Below, in pieces: positions 23,025 through 33,105 of a DNA stretch of 64,000 nucleotides; positions within the stretch are counted from its first letter, which is position 1, and each line of letters starts with the position of its first letter. Where the stretch lies: the NCBI GenBank assembly GCA_021399435.1, contig JAJTUP010000006.1, positions 434,001-498,000 on the forward strand. Direction: 5' to 3'. The position numbers and the translations under genes were made by a program. A model generated the notes under the pieces. The model was not told where the DNA came from. It ran no database searches and saw only the letters and a program-made list of their open reading frames with translations. This DNA is from Diaporthe sp. PMI_573 (lineage: Eukaryota > Ascomycota > Sordariomycetes > Diaporthales > Diaporthaceae).

Positions 23025-25618
23025 ATGGAGGCAAACGCGTCGCTCGCGACTTCAGCAGTCCTTCTACTGTGGCAGACGTGTCTGAACAGTCCACTCACCA
23101 GCTACACCATGGCCACTATCTCCAGCTATTTCGGTGCTGCCAGCGGTCGCCGTCCTGATTCTGACAGAGTTATTCTTGCTCCAACATATATTAGTCCTCG
23201 CCCAAACGACCCCGACGGAACCCTGATCGAACCCGACGAATTCAAGCTGAATGGGAAGCAATATGTACGCTACTCTGTTGTGGCAAAGTCCCAAAAGCAC
23301 ACCAAGAAAAGGACATCAGTCGTCTGGCAGTATGGTGAAGACATACAACTCAAGCAGGACCCGACGAAGAGGTTCTGGTACTGTTATCTGTGCGAACAGC
23401 AGCAGCGCCAACAGGGACTTCCTATTTCCGGCAAGGGCAATTGTACTGCCTTAGACCACCTGGAATCGAAACACCAAATCGATAGGGAGACTGGTGAGCA
23501 CAGACATCCAAAGCGCCACCCATCGCAGCCATCAATTGTCGACTTCAACAACATATCCACCGTTGTATTCAAACGCCGATTTGACGAGTTCAAGGAACTT
23601 CTGATTCGATGGATCGTCTATTGTCACATCGCCTTCTTTCAAATCGAGAACCTATACTTTCGCGAACTCCTCTTCTATGTTTTCCCTGGCCTGACAACAC
23701 TCCTTCCAAAGGCGAGACTAGTGATTCGCAGATGGATAATAGAGGCCTTTGAGGCACGAAAGGACAGCCTGCGTCAAGAAATGCAAGCGGCCCACAGCAA
23801 TATATCGATATCGTTCGATTTATGGACGTCACCGAACTATCAGGCTATCCTTGGATGTGTCGCGCACTTTATCAACAGAAGCGGCAAGAGAAGAACGGTT
23901 GTTCTGGCTCTTCGCGAACTGGTTGGCGAACATTCAGGTGAGAATATGGCAGATGCCCTCCTACATATATTTGATGACTACGGGATCAGTGGCCGGATCG
24001 GTTATTTCATGGCAGACAATGCAAGTTCGAATGATGCCTGCATCGACCTGGTCCTGCAGGCTCTTTACCCGCACATGAGCAGGAAACATCGCGTACGACG
24101 ACGCCTTCGGTGTTTTGGCCATATCGTCAATCTCTGCGCCCAGGCGTTTATTATGGGAAAGGATGCTGCGAAGACCTGCAAGGATCTGGACTCTGCGTAT
24201 CGAGAAGGGGACTACACACGGATTCGTGAGCTGTGGAAGAAGCGCGGTGCAATCGGGAGGCTCCATAATATCGTACGATACATTAGAGCTAGCCCTCAAC
24301 GGCGCCAATTCTTCAGATCAATACAAATTGGCGGCGATCTGGCTGCATTTGACGGATTGGAGGTAAGCCCCCCTAGTGCGCGTCGCAAGGTAGTCGCGGC
24401 GTCCTACACTTCCGGTTTCAGTACTGACGTTGGAGTTTGTTGCAGCTTGTTCAAAGTCAGTCTACACGCTGGAATTCTTATTTCTTATCGATTGGACGCG
24501 CTCTTAATGTCAAAGAACGTATCCAGCTCTTCTGCGATCAATATGAGCCTCCACGAAGCGACAGAGACGTCCTGGACCAACGCCTCAGCCCACGGCAATG
24601 GGACGAACTCGGACACCTCCATGACCAACTCGAGACATTCTACGAGGCCACAGTAATGAACGAAGGCAGACAGTGGACTCTTGCAGATCATTTTCAATCG
24701 CTAGACTGGCTTATAGACGAAATCCACCTTGCTCAGCGAAAGTTTGAACAGCTCGCCGAAGACGCAATGCGGAAGCGTGGCCCGAATAGACAGGATAAGC
24801 AGAACGAATTCGACGACTATAACTGGCTTGCTGCGGCTGCAGAAGTTGCCTGGCAGAAATGCGAGAAGTACTACAACAAGGCCGATGAATCGCCCGCTTA
24901 CTACGCCGCCATATCGTTGAATCCAAGCCTTAAGAACCAATGGTACTATCAGGTTTGGAATGGCAGTGATGATAAGCGTGCCTGGATCCAAGCTGCTGTT
25001 GGAGCAGTTAAGGAGCTCTGGGTTGACGAATACAAAGGCAAGTTCGCCCACGGCGCGCCAGTTCCTACCCACGTCTTTAAGGCCACAGAACCGAAAGAGA
25101 AATCGTTTACTTCAGTGAGAAACCACAAGCGTCTCAAACTACACCACCTCGACCCTAATTCAAGCCCCGAACTGCCCTCAACGGATCACTACAATGAGTT
25201 TATCACCGCTGACGTTATCGGCCTTAATGATGACGAGGAATTCGACCCCATCCAGTACTGGAATGAGCGCTACCACTCGCAGACGGACCTAGCTCGTATG
25301 GCGCTGGACGTTTTAGCCCTGCCTCCCATGTCGGATGAGTGTGAGCGCCTTTTTAGCAGCGCCAAGCTCCTCCTTACAGATCATCGCTCACGGCTCCGGA
25401 TGGACGTCATTGAAGCCAGCGAGTGCTTACGAGCTTGGTATGGTCGCCCGGAGCAGAAGGCATTTGATGACTCTGCCATCGGTTTGATGGAGGGTGAGGC
25501 AGGGAGTACAGTTGGGGCGGATGGGCTGGGTGAGGGAGAGGAAGGCGGCGAAGATGATGGAAGCGAGAAGAACATACTGGAGACGCAAGTTGCTAGAGAA
25601 CATGAGCTCCGTAGTTAG
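23025..25618 (+). CDS. hAT transposase with BED zinc finger
   Basis: Join of 23025-24362 and 24446-25618, 836 residues; the in-frame ATG at 23109 would give 808. A BED-type zinc finger is visible with Cys120, Cys123, His145 and His150. The RNase-H-like core follows: SFDLWTS carries the first likely catalytic Asp, MADNASSND the second, and the C-terminal SDECERLFSSAK the Glu. The same C-terminal block (from LARMALDVLALPPMSDEC) is the hAT dimerisation domain. One intron (GTAAGC...TTGCAG, phase 0) joins GLE to LVQSQS. No internal stop or frameshift is seen, so the enzyme should be functional. Confidence 0.94.
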
Positions 25619-25790
25619 GTGGTGTCATAACCCAAGGACAAGAACAGTTCTACTCCAAGTCTGCTTATTCAGCGGCTCATTGATTGTCCCAAAAGGGTAA
25701 AAATATGAACTGGATCGGTTCTGGATATCCTGGAGGCTGCCTGTCCCCACGTCTGGACTGGATTGGATCGAGGCTCGGATCCAGCTCCAA

Positions 25791-25811
25791 TCCAATCCAA
25801 TAACATCACTG
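25791..25811 (-). repeat. hAT right terminal inverted repeat
   Basis: 21 bp, a perfect inverse match to 22739-22759. Confidence 0.95.
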
Positions 25812-25819
25812 GTGTTGGT
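25812..25819. repeat. Target site duplication, right copy
   Basis: GTGTTGGT directly after the right inverted repeat, identical to the left copy. Confidence 0.95.
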
Positions 25820-28619
25820 GCCGGTGTTGGTACCGGTGGTAGTGGTGTGGGGGTTGATGCACACGTCGCAGACCACGACGACGAAGATCAAGTCCTCTCG
25901 CCCACGGATGGATATTTTGGCCGCTCTGGAGATTCTCCTTCGTCAGACCGCGACATTGCTTACCCGACCAGCAACTACCCAGACAGTCATCTGCTCTCAC
26001 CGTCACATCAGAGTTCGTCGGTAGATGCTGCCACCCCATCGTCGCATTACCCTGCAGCGGCATCATCCCAAGTCCCGCATGTGCCAAACGTTTGGGTCAA
26101 CGACCCCAGCCTAGAGCAAGGAAGCACCGCCGAGAGCAAGGCAAGGGAAGCTCAAGAGGAGCGCGACCAGAACAGACGCCGAGCTGGCCGGCCACATCCA
26201 TCAAACTTTGCCTCCCTTCCACATACTGGAGACGGTGGCTCTTCCACGTTCCCGTCCCTGAACCAAACCTCATCGTCGACGACATTTGGGCCTGGACAGC
26301 AGTCGAGATACGCATTTGGACCTGGCCTATCATCAGCACCGCCCAGCCAGAGGTACACGCCGTACCCCTCCTCCTCCTCCTCTGCGGCCCCGTCACGCTC
26401 GCACCGCAGCGGGACGATATATTCCGAGCGCTCATCGCTCTTCAGCGAAGCCCCGCCCGCTTACACCCCTTCTCCCACCTCCCCGTCCACTTCCCACTCC
26501 AACTACCAGACAATCCGGCCGTCCAACATGGGCCGCATCTCAGAATCCGAGTCCCGGGGCCTGCTGGCTGGTGGTGAATACCAGTCCGTCCCACAAGACA
26601 TGGGTGGGCAGGCGGACGATGATTACACCTACACAAGACGAGCGAACTGGAGGGACCGCGTGAGGAGCCGCGTTTCCGGCCTCGACCGGAGGACCTGCAA
26701 GCTGGTTGCGCTAGGCGTCGTCTTGCTTTTCGTGACGGTTGGCTTCCTCGTCAGCTCTGTCGTACGCGTGAAGGACGAGGTAAGCACCCATGTTTCCCTT
26801 TTGGTTACCCCCCTGCCACTCACTCCAAGATAAATGAGCCTGGTGACACGGCAGCCCCTATGAGCAACATAGGAGTGGCGAGTCCCCAAAGAGTGCCTTC
26901 TCTAAGCCCCTTCCAAGCGACATCAGCTGCCACATCCACATTTCGTCTTCTATCAGCTTGACACGTGTGAAAATGACCATTATCCTCAGACGAGCTAACC
27001 ATGAACAGAGGAGGATCTCTGTGCCTGGTGGCTCTGGAGGCTCACCGATCAGCAAGTTGCCGTCTCAGGACGACGATGGCACGAGGTTGGCATACCCACC
27101 CTACGACGGAGAAATGTCCTGGGCCGAGACCGACCTTTGCGCCAAGAAGGAAATCAAGTACCCAGTCCAGACCTTCAAAGTCGAGTTCTCCGACTCACGC
27201 AACCTGTCATTCTTCCAGGATGTGAAGAAGGAAAATCCTCGCAACGGGCGAGATGTCCGGGTCAGTGGCGAGGTCGTCATCCGCCGGGCCGGAAACGGGA
27301 CTCCAGGGCCGGGCATCACCCTGGAGAGCGTATCCAACGACGACCTGATCGAGCTTGACCTGGACTGGGACGATGTCGAGCAGCGCCTCTACGTCCTCTC
27401 GCCCTTGTCGATCCCGTGGCCCTCCAACATCCCCCAATCGCCCTGCCTACAGATCCGCTCGACCATCTGGGTACCCCCGGGAAGCATCCTGGACAGCCTC
27501 AATGTGGAAAGCGTGCACCTCGGCGTCAAGCTGCTGGACAACCTCTCGATCCAACTCAACAACTTCGCGCGGCTGGCCAGCACCGTCGGCACAGTCGTGT
27601 CAGCCACGGACGGCGAGAAGGACCCGAAGCACGTCATGCTCGAGGGACCGCCCAAGTCGTTCAGCCTGGACTCGCGCTACATCGAGGTCAAGACCCTGTC
27701 CAACGCCATCGCCGGCTCGTGGCCCCTGTACGACTACCTCGGCCTCGAGACCATCGCGGGGTCCATCCGCGCGGGAGTAGTGCCCAAGGAAGCGCTCAAG
27801 GACAAGCCGCGCCCGGCCATCCTCTACGTGCACTCCACCTCGGGACCCGTCGAGCTGCACGAGCCCGTCGAGGCGGCCGCCGCGGCCCTGGCCATGGAGG
27901 CCCAGGGCACAGCGGTCGGCGCCACCGCCCAGGACATCATCCCGCCGCGGCAGTACGGCGTCGACCTGTACACCATGTCCGGCACGGTCAAGGGCTCCGT
28001 CGCCTTCAGCCACTCGTGCAAGGTGCACACGACGTCCGGGAACATCGACCTGACCCTGCTCCCCGTGTATGACAAGTCGCAGATCCAGGGCGGTGCCTCG
28101 ACCTCCAACCTTCAGACCTCGACCACCAGCGGCACCACCGTCGTCAACGTCATGGACGCGCTCTGGAAAGACGTCCAGACGGGCTCGTACGTCGCCCCGC
28201 CCGCGCCTCCCGCGCCCGCACCGGGGACCGTGAACGTCACCCCCATCGGCGCAGAGGACCCCTACAGCTTCCTGGGCGACAAGGAGACCCCGGCCGCGCC
28301 CGAAGAGGAGGCAGCCGCACCCGAGCAGCAACCCGCCGCTGTATCGGCCCCCGCCATCCGCGTCCTCAGCTCGAAGCACACCACCACCAGCGCCGCCATC
28401 CGCCTCAACTACCCGGCGACATGGGAGGGCGGCATCGACGCCGACAGCCTGACGGGCAAGATCTCCGTGTCGGGCAAGGGCGTCGAGATCATCAGGCGCG
28501 ACGACGAGTTCCCGGGCTACAAGGAGCACGTCGTCGCCCGCAAGGGCCAGGACGGCGTCGGTGGGAACATCAAGTGCCACACCACCTCTGGCAAGGTCAG
28601 CGTCGCGTTCCCTTCTTAG

Positions 28620-29417
28620 GACGACTATCGGCAGAGAGGCCAAGCTTGGAGTGGCCGGTGGGGAAGAGGGCAGCGCCCGAAGTAATAGAACTCCACAGCG
28701 ATGGTAAGCGTCGTCGGAGAAGACGGCGGGGGACACAGCATCACACCTACAGGATTAGCGCGCAAGGTTCGCGGTGTCTCATGAGATATCATGACTAGTG
28801 GTATTCAGGTCGGGTCCTTGGGCCCAGATGGAGTTGACGGATCTGTTGTTTGGTTTTGCGTTTATTTGGACTAGCCGGTTGATACACACCAATGCGAATT
28901 GTGTTCTCATCAGATATTGTGTTCACTATGTGGCGCAGGGACGATAAGCCTGAACCCGGACGGTGAGCCTCACCTGCGTCGACTAAAGCCTCGGCACAAA
29001 ATGATCTTGAGACGTCTCTGCTGTTACCAAATCGTCGTAACGACCTCTTACTTCGGAGCTGAACACAGACACGTAGGGGCTGATCAGAATTACAGGCATA
29101 ATAGACCTGAAGACTGGACCAGTGGCGATCAAGAGATGCTATTAAGTGGAATGAACGATCCCAAGGTCACGACGACCATCGTCCGATACCTCGCCTCCCT
29201 AGGACCATATCACTACCTACTTATTCAATCTATTGCCTTTGTTCGACGACAACGAGCCACCGTCCGGAAACCTTAAAACGCCGACGCACGCTGTTAACTT
29301 GCCTGTAGCAGCCGGGGGTCAAAAGCAAACCATACGCCGAAAGAAAATCTCCACCGTCCGCCGCCGTGGCGTATACCATTGGCACCCACAGATAGGCGTC
29401 CCAAAGTACCGGCCGAG
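28620..29417. other. Convergent intergenic region
   Basis: About 800 bp between the adhesin-like gene and the AMA1 3' end. No gene or repeat was recognised. Confidence 0.5.
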
Positions 29418-32249
29418 TCAGCGGATAACATCACCCTCCTTCTCGATCCCCTCCAGATCCTCAAGGATGTCACTCCCGCCTAGCAGACCGACACCGCCGA
29501 TGGTAGCTTTCTTCCCTCCTGACCATACCTCGTGGAACTTGATACTTTCGTCGCTGCCCGCAACGACAATGCAACCCTCCATAAATGTCCGGTTCCTCTT
29601 CTTCTCCCTGTTCCTCCAGCCGCTCGGCTGTCCCGTGGCATATCCGGCCGCCTTCCGGTCTGGCGGGCCCCGAGGGTACGAGACAGCGTAGAGTGCACGA
29701 TGCTCGCCCTCCTAGGGTATCGCTGCGACCTGCTGGCACTCAGGCCACGAGAACACCGCAATTCGGTACGGGTGTTCTGGCTGTGCGTAACCGAATGTGG
29801 CGGCAATTTCTCTCCGCGTGGTTGACCAGATCAGGCTGGTGACCTGCGCATGCACAGCAATGGTTGCGAGCGCAACTCCTGACGTCGTGTGGAAAAAGTG
29901 GATGCACTTGTCGTGGGAGCCGCCGCCAGTTGCGACCAGGCCGTCGCGCCAGGGACAGAATGCAATGGCTTTCACAGCCGCAGAGTGTTCCCAACGATGC
30001 TTCGCATGTCGCTCCTCGACGTGGCGTGGCTCCCCTGAAGTGTCGGAGATTGGGTTGCGGAAGTGTTCAGAGGCTGTGGGGACATTGTTTGGCAAGGATG
30101 GTGGATAGCGCGGTCGGACACGCTCCGCGACGAGACGATTCAGGTCCCAGAAACGCGTGGTCGTATTGGGGCGGAAGAAACTCGCGAAGAGCGAGGGCGC
30201 GGGTGTGCTTTCGATGCGGTCGTCAATGGAGTCCATCGCAGTCAAGCGGCTGCCAACGCTGCTGGTCGATGAGTTTGAGATCTGACGCTGGCTCGAGGAT
30301 GCATTCCGAACCCTTGGCCATGACGTTGACGTTGACGAACCTGCCCCAGATCCCATGCTGTCCATAAATCGTCTGAGGTTGAATCCCGGAGGCGGAATCG
30401 GCTCTCGGAATGCAGCAAAGAACGTACTCATATCCTGGTCGGGGTCGCTTTCCTCTTGGTAATCTGTGATCTTCTCAGCCTCAAACAGAAAGCACATGTT
30501 GTCATTACCCCCGGTCGCAAATAGGTCACCGTTAGGAGACCAGGACAAGCCGCATATTTGCTGAGTGTGAGCTGAGATGTAGGCTAGACATTGGACACTC
30601 CCTCGCCAGTTGTGACGGAAGGTCTCAAACGCGAGGGGCCATTCGACCGCATAGTAGAAAACGTTGCCGTGCTCGTCACCGACGAGGAGGTCTTCGTTCT
30701 CAACCGGAGGCCCAGGATTGTGTGGACTCACAGACGGGCGAGTTGTGACTGTCGGCTTCTAGCTCACACAAGCGACTGGCGCCTCTTCTACGTGTGGCGC
30801 GAACCGGAACCGGGGGTATTGGCGGTCGTAGAGTGTGGGCGCGTCCCACAACGACATAAGATTCAACAGTCCGTTCGATCGACCGTAGGCGAGAATGCAC
30901 TTCTTCCCTTGTTTTGAAGAGAAGTCGACCGTGGTTATCCACGATGAATCGCTTGGCCCATTGTCCTCCAGTACTTGCACGCCTGTGTCCTCTGACCAGC
31001 TATAGAGTCGGGTGCCCAGACCAACAGCCAAAGTCTGACAGATGGGCGAGAAAGCCAGAATCGAACAGTAGTAATCATCCCTGAGGCTCGGTGCATCGAG
31101 AACCTTGAACGGGGCCGTTGGAAGCGTTCGCATCTCATGCTTTATTTTGAATCCCATGCTAATATCATCCAAGTCATCTTTGACCAGCTGACAGCCTTCC
31201 CAGCGTGTCTTCTTTAAGACCGGGTCGGATTTCCTGTGCCGCCTCCCTAATCGGAGAGACACATGGTCAAAGCCGAGAATCCTCGATGACCAATCGATAT
31301 CGAAAGCAGACGCAAGGCGAGCCTCGTGCTTCTCGACGTCTTCTTGAGCCTTGGGTTTAGATGGAGGAAACAGGGTGTTGAACATAGGAGCGTTCGTCCC
31401 GCTTTGTACGAGACCACCACGCCCGTCATTAACGGCCCCGTGGCTAGGAGCCATTCCTCCAACGGACCAAACACTGTTGCTTACCTGTAGTGAGGTTTCG
31501 TCAGCTGGTGTTGGTGTAAGGAGAAAGGCAAGACGATGTCAAGGTTCGCTCGCAGGTATTGGGCAGCTTACCCTTCTTTCTTCTTGATGATGGAATCTGG
31601 GATCGAGTACGGTGCTACTCTGGCCTGACCTCGCCGCTTTTCGAGACTCGGTTGGAGAAGGTGGCAAAGGTCGCCGCCTGAAGCAGAAGGGATCAGGTGC
31701 ATCTTTGTTGTGACGGACGAGACGCTCGGAGGAGGTCAATTCTTCCAAGGGCCTAGTCGTGCGCAACTTTTCAGATCCTGGTGTCTTGTGATCTCTCAGA
31801 GGCACGAAACGATCGAGTGCCCTCAAGGAGCTGGCCCTGGACCCAGTGACGGCGGTGTCAGATCCGTGTCGAGGATGCTGGACCTGGCGCTCGGGGAGGA
31901 TAGGGTACGAGTCTGTCCGCGATATTTGTCTGCGAGATGTTCGTGGCAGGGTTGCCGACCTCTGCCCGGAAGTACATGGGGACGAAAAGATGACTTGCTC
32001 AGAATCGATGTCAGTATCCTTATCTCCTGATGTGTCGGAGCCAGTCCCATCGTAAGACTGCAAGCTTTCGCTCTCAAGCCTGGAAGCCAGTGACAGAGAA
32101 GTGCGTTTCGAGCGCCTCTTCAGACATTCCTTTGTGGGGGATGATTCAAAGGAGGCATATCCAGAATCTGCGGAGCGGTCGGTCTTAGGCAGGCTATCGT
32201 GGTGGAGTTGCCGCATCCGAGAGGCGACGGGTGTGACAGGATCGTCCAT
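29418..32249 (-). CDS. ama1: Meiosis-specific APC/C activator AMA1, with two in-frame TAG codons
   Basis: Minus-strand join of 32249-31572 and 31484-29418; 914 residues if both internal TAG codons are decoded. The C-box DRFVPLRD (about residues 170-177), which binds APC/C, is followed by SSERLVRHNKDAPD and a Cdc20/Cdh1-like WD40 propeller. The frame ends DVIR, the C-terminal Ile-Arg tail of APC/C activators. TAG occurs at codon 468 (30761-30759) and codon 817 (29714-29712). At each, the context (CVS-TAG-KP and AIP-TAG-EGEHRALYA) calls for Trp, and coding resumes at once in the same frame. Unedited mRNA would give a 467-residue protein lacking most of the propeller. Sexual-stage A-to-I editing of TAG to TGG is the best explanation. 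A weak 69-bp in-frame intron over the first TAG (30767-30699, GTGAGC...GAG) is possible, and pseudogenisation is less likely because everything else is intact. Confidence 0.9.
29697..29723 (-). promoter_or_regulatory. Candidate RNA-editing hairpin at AMA1 TAG 817
   Basis: In the mRNA, CCCU (29717-29714) pairs with AGGG (29710-29707), leaving loop AGG whose first base is the TAG adenosine (29713). An outer stem GCGAU (29723-29719) pairs with AUCGU (29701-29697). The target A in a hairpin loop with U at -1 fits known fungal A-to-I editing preferences. Confidence 0.6.
30751..30776 (-). promoter_or_regulatory. Candidate RNA-editing hairpin at AMA1 TAG 468
   Basis: In the mRNA, GUCGCUU (30776-30770) pairs with AAGCCGAC (30758-30751) as seven base pairs with one bulged C. 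The 11-nt loop (30769-30759) contains the TAG, with its adenosine at 30760 preceded by U. Confidence 0.6.
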
Positions 32250-33105
32250 TTCGGATTTGGGACGGCGGGCCTCACAGGGCCCAATCGTGGAGACGGAACG
32301 GGTCGGATAAGAGTGATTGAAACAATGCAAGGTCTAACAAGGTTAATGGCGTTCATATAATTGTTGAGACAGACCGGGGACGCTAAGCCTTCAGGCAGAG
32401 CGAGCGGATAAGTGAGAGTGAGCATCCAAGCTGACCATCCAGGCGGCAGGGAGGAGGAGGCCGACACTGAAAGCGTGAGAATAAGGCAGCTGGAGAAAAG
32501 CTCACTCTGATCATCCGTTGGCAAGGCGGCCAAATGTGTGTGGTCGGCTGCGGCTCCCACGACAGTGTTGCGAACAACAAGTCTGGAGATCGTAGGAAGA
32601 ATTCATCGTAGGGAAGCGAAGGTATGTAGGTCACTGTGGACAAAACAAGTGGAAGGAAATAAGGAACGGAACGAGCAGTGAAGAAGTCACAGTCCAGGCA
32701 AGGAAAGGGAGACTAGAAGGAAGCCGAGAAACACAAGCCCGTCATTTAACGACATGGATGGGGGGCGGAGTGACGACTGGACAACACTGCGAGTTGAGTC
32801 GGGCATTCCACTGTGCCTGCTGGCAAGTTCCTTCCTGACATGGAGAGGCTGCATTGACGTAGACATTGGACGTGCTCTAAACAGCTCTTGCCGAACAGGT
32901 TGCGATCGACAAAATTATGTACGAGGACTTGCATGTGCCCAAGTACTCTCATTCAACCGGATGAAGAAGTCTCTAATCAACTTGGAAAGTTAGGTAGAGT
33001 TCTACCATTTCGTGTTGACGAGAGTTGTATCGACAGTCTCAGCCATTTAGCTACGATGTGGGGGCAGATGGATTTTGTGGATGCCACTGTCTCGCAAAAC
33101 TCTAA
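32250..33105. other. AMA1 upstream region
   Basis: 856 bp holding the AMA1 promoter and leader and the P450 3' flank. No gene was recognised; no conserved meiotic element could be assigned by eye. Confidence 0.45.

Larger units (their letters stand above)
22739..25811 (+). mobile_element. Complete hAT DNA transposon, 3,073 bp
   Basis: Bounded by 21-bp perfect terminal inverted repeats starting CAGTGATGTTATTGG (22739-22759 and 25791-25811) and flanked by an identical 8-bp target duplication GTGTTGGT (22731-22738 and 25812-25819). An 8-bp duplication with CA..TG ends is diagnostic of the hAT superfamily. A 15-bp direct subterminal motif, TGGACTGGATTGGAT, occurs at 22825-22839 and 25754-25768, with related TGGATTGGA copies between the left end and 22840; such repeats usually bind transposase. 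The single gene inside is intact, so the element appears autonomous. It inserted in the same orientation as the host gene. Confidence 0.96.
22583..28619 (+). pseudogene. Adhesin-like membrane protein gene split by a hAT transposon
   Basis: The host gene lies in 22583-22738, 25820-26779 and 27009-28619. Reading from the 5' part runs into the transposon and stops two codons in (CAG TGA), leaving a 53-residue product. The two host parts are in the same frame, so without the element they would form one ~908-residue protein. It has a disordered Gly/Ser/Pro-rich N-terminus, one hydrophobic segment (LVALGVVLLFVTVGFLVSS), then an ectodomain with repeated HSTSG/HTTSGN-type turns, as in DUF4097-like putative adhesin beta-helices, ending HTTSGKVSV. 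The topology suggests a type II membrane protein. The only host intron (26780-27008) keeps good splice sites. No other break is seen in the host sequence, so loss of function looks recent. Confidence 0.85.

Noticed and set aside
22931..25885. 15-bp identity between transposon and host (both encode VADHD)
   Set aside because: A 15-bp match is expected by chance between sequences in a window this long; no longer homology surrounds it.
27600..28736. 378-codon minus-strand frame over the adhesin-like gene
   Set aside because: Antisense shadow of a GC-rich exon, rich in Gly/Arg/Asp without domain pattern.
29418..32249. AMA1 as an ordinary pseudogene
   Set aside because: Only two breaks, both TAG at expected Trp codons in hairpin loops; all other sequence, the intron and the C-terminal tail are intact, which random decay would not give.
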